From assembly GCA_015056735.1 (NCBI GenBank), contig SVFT01000002.1, forward strand, positions 164,432-228,431: DNA of 64,000 bases, given 5' to 3'. Both the position numbers and the translations under genes were made by a program. The notes under the pieces were generated by a model. It was not told the DNA's origin and did not search any database. It saw only the letters and a list, made by a program, of their open reading frames with translations. Positions within the stretch are counted from its first letter, which is position 1; each line of letters begins with the position of its first letter. The stretch is from Lachnospiraceae bacterium (GTDB taxonomy: Bacteria > Bacillota > Clostridia > Lachnospirales > Lachnospiraceae). Below are positions 26,825-34,427 of the stretch, piece by piece.

Positions 26825-27313
26825 ATGGGCTTATTTGATGCATTTTCCAAGAAAAAGGAAGCCACGATCGCATCTCCCGTAAAGGGCAGACTGGTTGATG
26901 TTACGGAAGTATCCGATGAAACGTTCAGCACGGAGATCTTAGGAACGACGGTTGCCGTGATCCCGGAGGAGGGCAGGTTCTACGCACCTGCAAGCGGTAA
27001 GATCGTAACACTGTTTCCGACCCTCCATGCGCTTGCCATTGAAACGCCGGAAGGTGTGGAAGTTCTGCTTCACATCGGGCTGGATACCGTAAAACTGAAC
27101 GGAAAATATTTTGTTGCGCATTGTGCGGAAGGTGACACGATCAAGCAGGGACAGCTTCTGATGGAAGTTAATCTCGATGCTGTAAAGAGTGAAGGCTATG
27201 ATGTGATCACACCGATCGTGATCTGCAACACCGCTGATATGAAAGCTGTTAACAAGGAACCGGCAGGAAACGTAGCGCCCGGCGACCCGGTTATGAAAGT
27301 GGCAGTAAATTAG
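26825..27313 (+). CDS. crr: PTS glucose-type EIIA component
   Basis: A 162-residue phosphocarrier that takes phosphate from HPr and passes it to the EIIB domain of the next gene. The active histidine is in VEVLLHIGLDTVKLNG near residue 83, and a second conserved His is in FYAPASGK to TLHAL. ATG 26825 follows AAAAGGAG. It is encoded as a separate protein in front of the EIICB gene, with a strong promoter of its own. Confidence 0.93.
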   Translation: MGLFDAFSKKKEATIASPVKGRLVDVTEVSDETFSTEILGTTVAVIPEEGRFYAPASGKIVTLFPTLHALAIETPEGVEVLLHIGLDTVKLNGKYFVAHCAEGDTIKQGQLLMEVNLDAVKSEGYDVITPIVICNTADMKAVNKEPAGNVAPGDPVMKVAVN

Positions 27314-27397
27314 ATCATTCTGATCTGATCTGCGATAGAAGGTTCATAAAACAGGCTTCGTGCCAGGCGAAGACTCGAGAAAGGGGAAGTTAACATT

Positions 27398-28852
27398 ATG
27401 ATGAAGTATCTTCAGAGAATCGGTAAAGCATTAATGCTTCCGGTTGCATGCCTCCCGGTGTGCGGTATTTTGATGGGCCTTGGCTATGCCCTCAACCCTG
27501 CGACCATGCAGGGCGGCGACACGGTTGGTGCCGCAGCTACGATCGGTCTTTTCTTAGTAAAAGCCGGTGGCGCTTTAATTGACAATATGTCTTGGCTGTT
27601 CGTTATCGGTGTTGCGATCGGCATGTCCGACGACAACGATGGTACAGCTGCTTTGGCAGGTATCGTTTCCTGGTTGATGATCACAAACCTCCTGTCTTCC
27701 GGAACGGTTTCCGCTCTGACAGGCGCTGATGCAGATCCTGCATTCGGTAAGATCGGCAACCAGTTCATCGGTATTCTTTCCGGTTTGATCGGCGCATCCT
27801 GCTACAATAGATTCAAAGGGACAAAACTTCCCGATGCATTGGCATTCTTCTCCGGTAAGAGATGCGTTGCCATCGTAACGGGTATTGTTTCTATTATTGT
27901 TTCCGCAGTTCTGTTCTTTGTATGGCCGTTTATTTACGGTCTGCTTGTCAGCGTAGGTTCCGCAATCGTCAGCCTTGGTGCTGCCGGCGCAGGTATCTAT
28001 GCTTTCCTGAACAGATTGCTGATCCCGTTCGGTCTGCACCATGCATTGAACTCCGTATTCTGGTTCGATGCGATCGGTATTGCTGACCTGAGCAAATTCT
28101 GGGGCTTCGCAGACGGTGCTGTTGTCGGTGAGACAGGCCAGTATATGGCAGGTTTCTTCGCACCGATGATGTTTGGTATCCCGGCAGCCGCTCTTGCGAT
28201 CGTTCACTGCGCGAAACCTGAGCAGAGAAAGATCGCGGCAGGTATCATGGGTTCCGCAGCAATCTGCTCGTTCATCTGCGGTGTAACAGAGCCGTTCGAG
28301 TTTGCGTTCCTGTTCCTTGCTCCCGCTCTTTATCTTGTATATGCGATCCTTTACGGCGTATTTACATTTGTTGCAGTTTCACTTGGCTTCCGTGCAGGCT
28401 TCTGCTTCTCTGCAGGTCTTACCGACCTGATCTTCTCATCCCAGCTGCCGACAGCGCAGAAGGTATGGCTGATCATTCCGCTCGGTATTGCTGCAGCGAT
28501 CGTCTTCTACATCCTGTTCCGCGTTGTTATCACGAAGTTTGATCTGAAGACACCGGGCAGAGAAGATGCAGACGAGTACGCGAACGAAGTAAATGCGGTT
28601 CTTGCAAATGATGACTTCACAAAAGTTGCTGAGATCGTTCTGGAAGGTATCGGCGGCAAAGAGAATATCACTTCTTTCGAAAACTGCATCACAAGACTTC
28701 GTTTCGAGATCAAAGACTATACATTAGTTGATGAGAAGAAGATTAAATCCGCCGGTGTATCCGGTGTCATCAGACCCAGCAAGACAGCCGTTCAGGTTGT
28801 TGTCGGCGTACAGGTTCAGCATGTAGCCGATGAGCTGAAGAAAATGATGTAA
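27398..28852 (+). CDS. PTS EIICB transporter, glucose/N-acetylglucosamine family
   Basis: A 484-residue sugar transporter that phosphorylates its substrate during uptake. Membrane EIIC covers about 1-385 and an EIIB domain about 405-484 carries the phosphorylated cysteine in FENCITRLRF near residue 430. The sugar is glucose or GlcNAc; NagB in the window favours the latter only weakly. GGGGAAG precedes the ATG at 27398. It forms one unit with crr and ends at a clear terminator. Codons here are more uniform than in neighbours, as in highly expressed genes. Confidence 0.9.
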   Translation: MMKYLQRIGKALMLPVACLPVCGILMGLGYALNPATMQGGDTVGAAATIGLFLVKAGGALIDNMSWLFVIGVAIGMSDDNDGTAALAGIVSWLMITNLLSSGTVSALTGADADPAFGKIGNQFIGILSGLIGASCYNRFKGTKLPDALAFFSGKRCVAIVTGIVSIIVSAVLFFVWPFIYGLLVSVGSAIVSLGAAGAGIYAFLNRLLIPFGLHHALNSVFWFDAIGIADLSKFWGFADGAVVGETGQYMAGFFAPMMFGIPAAALAIVHCAKPEQRKIAAGIMGSAAICSFICGVTEPFEFAFLFLAPALYLVYAILYGVFTFVAVSLGFRAGFCFSAGLTDLIFSSQLPTAQKVWLIIPLGIAAAIVFYILFRVVITKFDLKTPGREDADEYANEVNAVLANDDFTKVAEIVLEGIGGKENITSFENCITRLRFEIKDYTLVDEKKIKSAGVSGVIRPSKTAVQVVVGVQVQHVADELKKMM

Positions 28853-28880
28853 TCTTTCTGTTTAAGAATCCTGGCAAAAA

Positions 28881-28912
28881 GGGGAGAAGGCGTTGCCTTC
28901 TCTCTTTTTTTG
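28881..28912 (+). terminator. Terminator of the PTS unit
   Basis: GAGAAGGC, loop GTT and GCCTTCTC, then CTTTTTTT. Confidence 0.92.
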
Positions 28913-29011
28913 CTCTTTTTTTAGAATATTTTAATTCGATTTTGCGTGGTGTGTATTGTAAGATATATCTGACGCTTTACGGCGCTGAAGATAACAAATA
29001 TTACGGAGATT

Positions 29012-30445
29012 ATGAAAGATCGCCTGTTGGCGGATCTGTGTGAACATATGAGCAGGATCAAATTTAGTGAGATCACAATAGAGAATATTGATCTGGTAAG
29101 ACGTTACATGGCTGATAAGGATATCAGCTGCGAGTATTCCGCGATCGTAGCTTACAGCTGGCACAAGCGGTATATGGCTGAAGTGTGCGGCTGTCTGGTC
29201 ATCAAAATTTGTGTGAACGGTGGAGTCAGTTTCCTGTATCCGCTCGCCGGTGTAGTCGGGGATGAGAAGGCAGCGCTTGAGGCGATCGAGGAGGACTGCA
29301 TGGAGTCTGATACAGAGTATTCCTTCTTTGCCGTATCACCTTTAAAGATGCCGGTCCTGATCTCGCGTTATCCGCATGTCTGTATTGCGAATGAGCGACT
29401 TTACTGGGATTATATCTATCACTATGCGGATCTGCGTGATTTTCCCGGAAAGAAGTACGCGCGTCAGCGAAGCAGTGTAAAGGGCTTTTGGCGCGATCAT
29501 CCTGATGTAACGTTTAGACGGGTCGACGAGGCTGACAGGGGCAGCATCCTTTCTTTTCTCGATCAGTATGAGCAGATGAATAAAAGCCGTAAGGACAGTC
29601 ATTTTACGGACGAGATGAAGGTATGCCGTAAGTCGCTGGATCTGTTGGGAAAAAGCTGGATCTATGCCGCGGCATTCTTTGACGGAGATCGTATGATCGC
29701 ATTCTGTATGTGCGAGGCATGCGGCGGATCCCTTCTCATTCATTTTGAGAAGGCATTATCTACCTATAAGCATATCTATCAGGCGTTTATCGCATCCTAC
29801 CTGAATGATTGTCCTTTTGAATGTGAGTGGATCAACCGGGAGGATGATGCAGGGGATGCGGGACTCAGGATCTCCAAGACGCGCTACAGGCCGGCCCGTA
29901 TGGGCGAAAAGTACGAGATCATGCCCAGAAATGAGCTGCAGGTGCACACACCCGATGTGCCTTCCCTCACAGCAGGTGAGCTTACCCTGGATGCGTTTAC
30001 CGATGCGGATGCGGCGGCCTATAATGCAATGGCGCTCGATCCTGAGCTGAACCGCTACTGGGGATATGATGATTCGCAGAACATGAACGGGGAATACGGC
30101 GAGATGAGCCTCCTGCATGTGATCGATGTGGACTATGCAAAACGTCGCGCGATCAACTATGCGGTGCGCTTATCGGGTGAGCTGATCGGTGAAGCGATCC
30201 TGTATCATTTTGACAGGAAGGGCGGGGCTGAATTCGGCATCCGGATCATGAAAGAATACCAGGGCCGCGGCTACAGCAGGCAGATCTATGAGACTGTAGC
30301 AGGATGGGGGCTTTACGAGCTCGGCCTTCGTGTCGTTCGTTCCAAATGCTACCACGAAAATGCCGCAAGCTATGCGCTTTTCTCCTCGATGGCGGAAGAA
30401 GTGGGAAAAGATGAGACGTACACGTATTTTGAACTTCGCTCGTAG
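29012..30445 (+). CDS. DUF2156-GNAT fusion acyltransferase
   Basis: A 477-residue cytoplasmic protein with two acyltransferase-like halves. The first, about 1-300, resembles the DUF2156/LPG-synthase C-terminal family (YPLAGVVGDEKAA, YWDYIYHYADL, GKKYARQRSSVKGF, LLIHFEKAL). The second, about 325-477, is a GNAT domain with the acetyl-CoA loop EFGIRIMKEYQGRGYSRQIY. Substrates are unknown; aminoacyl or acetyl transfer is likely from the folds. No clear ribosome site precedes the ATG at 29012. It is a single gene ahead of tRNA-Gly. Confidence 0.78.
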   Translation: MKDRLLADLCEHMSRIKFSEITIENIDLVRRYMADKDISCEYSAIVAYSWHKRYMAEVCGCLVIKICVNGGVSFLYPLAGVVGDEKAALEAIEEDCMESDTEYSFFAVSPLKMPVLISRYPHVCIANERLYWDYIYHYADLRDFPGKKYARQRSSVKGFWRDHPDVTFRRVDEADRGSILSFLDQYEQMNKSRKDSHFTDEMKVCRKSLDLLGKSWIYAAAFFDGDRMIAFCMCEACGGSLLIHFEKALSTYKHIYQAFIASYLNDCPFECEWINREDDAGDAGLRISKTRYRPARMGEKYEIMPRNELQVHTPDVPSLTAGELTLDAFTDADAAAYNAMALDPELNRYWGYDDSQNMNGEYGEMSLLHVIDVDYAKRRAINYAVRLSGELIGEAILYHFDRKGGAEFGIRIMKEYQGRGYSRQIYETVAGWGLYELGLRVVRSKCYHENAASYALFSSMAEEVGKDETYTYFELRS

Positions 30446-30486
30446 TAAAATTGGCAAAAATGTTTGTGTAAATGCAAAAATAATGA

Positions 30487-30515
30487 TTGACTTTTACGTG
30501 TGAGCACGCTACAAT
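30487..30515 (+). promoter_or_regulatory. Promoter of tRNA-Gly
   Basis: TTGACT (30487-30492), a 17-bp spacer and TACAAT (30510-30515), 27 bases before the tRNA. Confidence 0.8.
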
Positions 30516-30541
30516 AGGTCTTGTCGTTACGAGCGACATAT

Positions 30542-30613
30542 GCGCGAGTGGCTCAGTGGTGGAGCACCACCTTGCCAAGGTGGGGGCCGCGGGTTCGATC
30601 CCCGTCTCGCGCT
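30542..30613 (+). tRNA. tRNA-Gly (anticodon GCC)
   Basis: A full cloverleaf can be drawn. The acceptor stem is GCGCGAG/CTCGCGC, the D arm GCTC/GAGC, and the anticodon arm CCACC-TTGCCAA-GGTGG with GCC. The variable loop has five bases and the T arm GCGGG-TTCGATC-CCCGT. The discriminator is T and CCA is not encoded. It has its own promoter and terminator. Confidence 0.97.
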
Positions 30614-30671
30614 CGAAAAAAGCAGGACATCCAATCGGATGTCCTGCTTTTTTTGAGTGCGAGACGGGGAT
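30598..30671 (+). terminator. Terminator of tRNA-Gly inside a 35-bp inverted repeat
   Basis: The core GCAGGACATCC-AATC-GGATGTCCTGC is flanked by A6 and T7, a strong terminator. The repeat extends further: 30598-30632 and 30637-30671 match over 35 bases with only two G-T pairs, so the T arm and acceptor strand of the tRNA are copied in reverse beyond the terminator. Confidence 0.9.
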
Positions 30672-31040
30672 AATGGAGCCTCGCGGGAGAAGGCGCGCAC
30701 AAACCTATATTTCCTCATAGGCCTGCAAGCGCCTTCCCGCGGGGGCGACCTGCGCGTTCCTACGAGCGGGGTCACTGTGCGCAAACGAAGCCGAGGGGAT
30801 CTTGCTCACCAAAGGCTTTGTTCTGCGCGCAGAAGATCGCGCGACAGCGCGATCACGAATATTTCGCGCCAGCGAAATACGAGCCCGCTCTTATGAACAA
30901 GAGTCCGCCTCGTTATGTCGGCCCAAAGTCGTATTTACGCTCTGCTTCGGTCATTACATATATCAGTTGACAGAATAATCGGGGGGGGTAAAATGAGATG
31001 GCAGATAATTCGTTGAACTAGACCACAAAATTCAACTGAA
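30672..31040. other. Non-coding stretch with several hairpins
   Basis: No convincing gene is seen over about 370 bases. Three inverted repeats stand out. The first is 30682-30741, with an outer CGCGGGAGAAGGCGC / GCGCCTTCCCGCG arm and an inner CCTAT/ATAGG. The second is 30835-30854, GATCGCGCGACAGCGCGATC. The third is 30861-30878, ATTTCGC/GCGAAAT. The base composition is richer in GC than the genes to the right. It could be an RNA, remnants of an insertion, or simple repeats. Confidence 0.5.
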
Positions 31041-31055
31041 GAGAGGAGAAGTTAT

Positions 31056-31304
31056 ATGATTAGATCTGCTGATGTAAGAGCTGTGCTTCAAAAAATTCCT
31101 GCAGGGAAAACGCTTTCAATTAAGGAAATCCAGGATTTAATTGAAAAGAACTGTAACTTGACAAAAGAGGATCTGGCTCCACATACAAAAACGCGTCCCA
31201 CGACCTATCCAAAATGGAAACATGTTATTCAGGGTGTTATGTCTACGTTAAAGAGGCAGGGTGATGTCGCGCATGATCGTAAGCATCACATGTACACATT
31301 CTAG
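31056..31304 (+). CDS. Small winged-helix-like protein
   Basis: An 82-residue basic protein. The first part, VRAVLQKIPAGKTLSIKEIQDLIEKNCNLT, looks like a helix-turn-helix. The second half, KWKHVIQGVMSTLKRQGDVAHDRKHHMYTF, is like the end of winged-helix domains found at the N-termini of Mrr-type nucleases. It may bind DNA; no further domain is present. GAGGAG precedes the ATG. It leads a small group with two secreted proteins. Confidence 0.65.
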   Translation: MIRSADVRAVLQKIPAGKTLSIKEIQDLIEKNCNLTKEDLAPHTKTRPTTYPKWKHVIQGVMSTLKRQGDVAHDRKHHMYTF

Positions 31305-31332
31305 AGTTGCAGGAAAAGAGAGGTAAAAGTAC

Positions 31333-32079
31333 ATGAAACGATTAGTATGTTTGATTACATTTGTAATGATGTTGGCGATGTCTATGACCGCCTATGCCAA
31401 AGAATTCAACCCGTCATTTTATGCCGCGTCATATCAGGATGTTGCTGCTGCATATGGAAATGATGGAGCCGCTTTGTTTAAGCATTATACCGAACATGGT
31501 AAGGCAGAAGGCCGTATCCCATATAACGGTGCAACCCCGGGTGAAGAAGTAACATTCTCGGGTGATGCAGGCGTAGCTCCGGCAACGCAGACCGAGGAGT
31601 CTTCTCGTGGTCTTGTTGCCTGGATGAAAAAAATAGTTTCCGAAAAGCATCCGAATGTACACTGGACGGATGAATACTGCGAGAAATATGGGCCAATCGT
31701 TGAGGCTGATCTGAAGAAATGTCCGACATATGCCAATGCAGAGATCGTTAGAGGAAGGGTGAGTCACAAATCGTTTTTGATGAATGACAAAGGTATTTAT
31801 TCTGCTCGGGTGCTTTTTGATCTATCGAACGGATGGACACTGAAGGTTTCTACTTATGAGAAGGATGACTCTAATTCAGACTGGGATTTATGGTTAGGAA
31901 AATTTGAGAACAGAAGCGATTTAACGGCATATTATGGAAGATACATGACGCATGAAGGACGTTGGTTTGAGAATTACGAGGAATGGTTACAAGAGAAAGG
32001 CGTAGGTTCAGATGGTATCAAAGTAATAAAATGGGCTTCTTCGTATAAAGGCAACAGGACTATGGAAGTTTGGCTGTAG
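31333..32079 (+). CDS. Secreted protein with FYAxxYxDV repeat, copy 1
   Basis: A 248-residue exported protein with a clear signal peptide (about 1-23, ending AYAKEF). Residues 24-65 hold the FNPSFYAASYQDV, HYTEHGKAEGRIP unit seen singly or repeated in surface proteins of Lachnospiraceae; its role is unknown to me. The rest, from about 95, is a unique domain with many Trp and Tyr residues. GAGAGGT precedes the ATG. A related gene with the same first domain lies 100 bases downstream. Confidence 0.75.
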   Translation: MKRLVCLITFVMMLAMSMTAYAKEFNPSFYAASYQDVAAAYGNDGAALFKHYTEHGKAEGRIPYNGATPGEEVTFSGDAGVAPATQTEESSRGLVAWMKKIVSEKHPNVHWTDEYCEKYGPIVEADLKKCPTYANAEIVRGRVSHKSFLMNDKGIYSARVLFDLSNGWTLKVSTYEKDDSNSDWDLWLGKFENRSDLTAYYGRYMTHEGRWFENYEEWLQEKGVGSDGIKVIKWASSYKGNRTMEVWL

Positions 32080-32097
32080 AAGATCTTTTAGAACGGA

Positions 32098-32127
32098 ATG
32101 GTCCCTTGGGGACGAGGGGACCATTTT
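32098..32127 (+). terminator. Terminator-like hairpin after copy 1
   Basis: ATGGTCCC, a ten-base loop and GGGGACCATTTT. A degenerate form of the same element (CTTGGGGACGGGG to GGTCCATTTT) lies after copy 2 at 32938-32974. Confidence 0.65.
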
Positions 32128-32182
32128 GGAAAAAGGAAAACTTCGAAAAGGTGTGTGAAGGGAGAACTCAACCGTATTAAAA

Positions 32183-32917
32183 TTGATAGCATCGGTACTT
32201 ACGCTTTCGATGCTCTTAGGGACGACGTGTCTCGCGAAGGAGTTTGATGCAAACTTCTATGCAAAGACGTATCCCGACGTAGTGAACGCATTGGGAAACG
32301 ATGCGACCGTTCTTTACAATCACTATGTGACCAGCGGCCAGAGCGAAGGAAGACTGCCGTATGAAGGCGCTTCTAAGGGGGAAGCTGTTGATGCACCGAG
32401 CGGAACTACGGATGAAGCGGTGCCTCAGCAGCCGGCAGCTGCTAAGACCTATGATGTTCGGGATCTCAAAACTATGTTTAAAGAACAGGGCTGGAATTGG
32501 ATAGACTCCTATTGGCTTGCGTACACACAAGATTTGGTCAATAAGGCAATCGTCTGGCCTAAATCCCAAATTGATGGCAGAACGACAATTGATTGGTGGA
32601 AATTTAGTAAATATTTGGATAAAAATTGTGTTTCGATGAGATTCGCAGGAACCGAAGGATTTGCAGGAGAAGAAGGAGCAGGAGCAGCACTTTATTTGTC
32701 GTTATCCTTTCGCGTTCCGATGGTTCCGGATGAGTTTTATGATGGCAAAAGGAAAAGAGCAGATCATAACGCTACTAAGAATTTAGCTGGACTAAGCGTA
32801 TACTATCCCGAAAAATCAAAAAAGGTTAAGAATTATACCATTAAGCAATACCCCCTTTACATTGAATATAATGATGATGGAAGTTTTAGGGGTGGTCCTG
32901 ATTGGGCGAAGAAGTAA
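32183..32917 (+). CDS. Secreted protein with FYAxxYxDV repeat, copy 2 (start uncertain)
   Basis: A 244-residue paralogue of the preceding gene. The N-terminal unit FDANFYAKTYPDV, HYVTSGQSEGRLP matches copy 1 closely, while the C-terminal domain is different. The first possible start is TTG 32183, which leaves a signal peptide with no basic residue. Four codons upstream in frame are GTA TTA AAA TTG, and a GGGAG site lies where an ATG in place of GTA would be expected. The real start codon may have been lost, or a non-standard start is used. Confidence 0.6.
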   Translation: MIASVLTLSMLLGTTCLAKEFDANFYAKTYPDVVNALGNDATVLYNHYVTSGQSEGRLPYEGASKGEAVDAPSGTTDEAVPQQPAAAKTYDVRDLKTMFKEQGWNWIDSYWLAYTQDLVNKAIVWPKSQIDGRTTIDWWKFSKYLDKNCVSMRFAGTEGFAGEEGAGAALYLSLSFRVPMVPDEFYDGKRKRADHNATKNLAGLSVYYPEKSKKVKNYTIKQYPLYIEYNDDGSFRGGPDWAKK

Positions 32918-33359
32918 ATAATTCTGTATCCCCTTCGGATGGTTACTTGGGGACGGGGTTAGTGGTCCATTTTCATAGGTCCATCTGATGGATCTCAGCC
33001 CACACATATTGTTTGTAACATCATCCTCGGATTCTGAAAAGGAGTCCGGGGATTTTTTCTGCAGCGGTGTGTACGGGATGGGTGTAAGTCTCAATGCTTC
33101 ACCGATGTTTGTTGCTTCTGCACAAGCAGCTTCAAAAACGTTGTGAATTGTGCTACACCGCACCCCCGATATTTTGGTAAGGGTGCCGATTGCCGTTTTT
33201 TCAAGGGCTGTGTTAGTCTATGTCTGTAAAAAACATATAAGCAATTCAGGACAGTTCTTCTTTCAATTCTGATATCATATCTATCATTTTCAAGACAAAC
33301 TTTCCGTTGCTTAAAATACGGGAGGTTTCGATTGGACCTCCGCGATCAAGGAGGATTTA
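32918..33359. other. Intergenic stretch without a gene
   Basis: About 440 bases with no supported gene. It contains the degenerate terminator copy at 32938-32974, a region with CCGCACCCCCGATATTTTGG and a following T6 near 33204, and a GGAGGT/ACCTCC hairpin at about 33321-33342 just before the Rpn gene ribosome site. Confidence 0.5.
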
Positions 33360-34265
33360 ATGAACGATCATGAAAATTATGTACGCGAGTACAAGGACAC
33401 GGTCTTTAAGATCGTATTTCAGGAAAAGAAGGAACTGCTGGCGCTTTATAACGCGCTGTCTGGCAAGCATTATACGAATCCAGATGATCTGGTGATCAAC
33501 ACGCTTAAAGATGCTGTTTTTATAGGCATGAAGAATGACCTGTCATTTCTGATAGACGGGCATCTCAATCTGTTTGAACAGCAGTCGACGTATTCGCCGA
33601 ATATGCCGCTTCGCGGATTCCTGTATGTAGGCGATCTGTACAAGGAAATGCTGACGAATTGGAGACAACTCTATTCCTCAAAACTGATCAAGCTGCCGAT
33701 GCCTCACTTTACCGTCTTCTATAATGGGCCGGAAGATGCTGCGGATTATTATGAAGAGCGCCTATCGACCGCTTTTTATCACTCTGGGGAGTCAAACGAA
33801 ACACCGGATCTGGAATTCATCGTACATGTGTACAACATCAATGCAGGACATAATGCAGAGCTTATGAGCAAGTGCGAGAAACTGCGCGAGTATGCGCAGT
33901 TTGTTGAGACCGTCCGGTCTTGTCTCGTTAACAGGCGAGGATTGTCTAAAGAGACAGCTTTTCGCAGTGCCGTCGATATGTGTATTGAGAACGGCATCCT
34001 GACAGATATCCTGCAGAAAGAGAGGGCAAGGATCATGACATCTATTCTTGGCGAATTTGATATGGATGAGTACAAGGAATTCATAAAGGAAGAGTATAAA
34101 CAGATCTACAGTGAAGAAGGCCGCGAAGAAGGCCGCGAAGAAGAGAAGCAACGTTATCTTCTTGAACTTATCGATTGCGTGAAAGTGGGCAAACTGGACG
34201 AAACTGTTGCTTCGGAACTGGCTCATATGTCACCGGAAGCGTTTCGTCGGGTAATGCAGAAATAA
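33360..34265 (+). CDS. Rpn-family PD-(D/E)XK nuclease
   Basis: A 301-residue member of the recombination-promoting nuclease/putative transposase family (Rpn, formerly YhgA-like). The family start EYKDTVFKIVFQEKKELLALYNAL is present. Catalytic residues fall in GMKNDLSFLIDG and NLFEQQST near residues 58-77. A coiled, charged tail contains a short EEGREEGREEEKQ repeat (DNA GAAGGCCGC in tandem). Rpn proteins cut DNA and raise recombination in E. coli; many are multi-copy in Clostridia. AGGAGG precedes the ATG. Confidence 0.88.
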   Translation: MNDHENYVREYKDTVFKIVFQEKKELLALYNALSGKHYTNPDDLVINTLKDAVFIGMKNDLSFLIDGHLNLFEQQSTYSPNMPLRGFLYVGDLYKEMLTNWRQLYSSKLIKLPMPHFTVFYNGPEDAADYYEERLSTAFYHSGESNETPDLEFIVHVYNINAGHNAELMSKCEKLREYAQFVETVRSCLVNRRGLSKETAFRSAVDMCIENGILTDILQKERARIMTSILGEFDMDEYKEFIKEEYKQIYSEEGREEGREEEKQRYLLELIDCVKVGKLDETVASELAHMSPEAFRRVMQK

Positions 34266-34427
34266 TATTCTAAACAAATTCTCAAATTTGCAAAAAATAA
34301 TTGTCAAATTACCGAATCATGATATAATTTCTCTATAATATACCCTTAAATTCAATAACTTGCTGTATTCTTTTCGCGCAGGTGCATGCATCTGCTTTCT
34401 GCGAAAGCGACCTTTCAGGAGGTGCCT

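Noticed and set aside
30527-30784. 85-codon frame across the tRNA-Gly on the minus strand
   Set aside because: Its end (GSNPRPPPWQGGAPPLSHS) is the known false protein read from reversed tRNA sequence.
32816-33163. 115-codon minus-strand frame after the second secreted protein
   Set aside because: No ribosome site, composition unlike coding DNA, and it covers the degenerate terminator repeat.
30614-34265. A genomic island integrated at tRNA-Gly
   Set aside because: Accessory-looking genes follow the tRNA, but there is no integrase and no direct repeat of the tRNA end; only an inverted copy is found.
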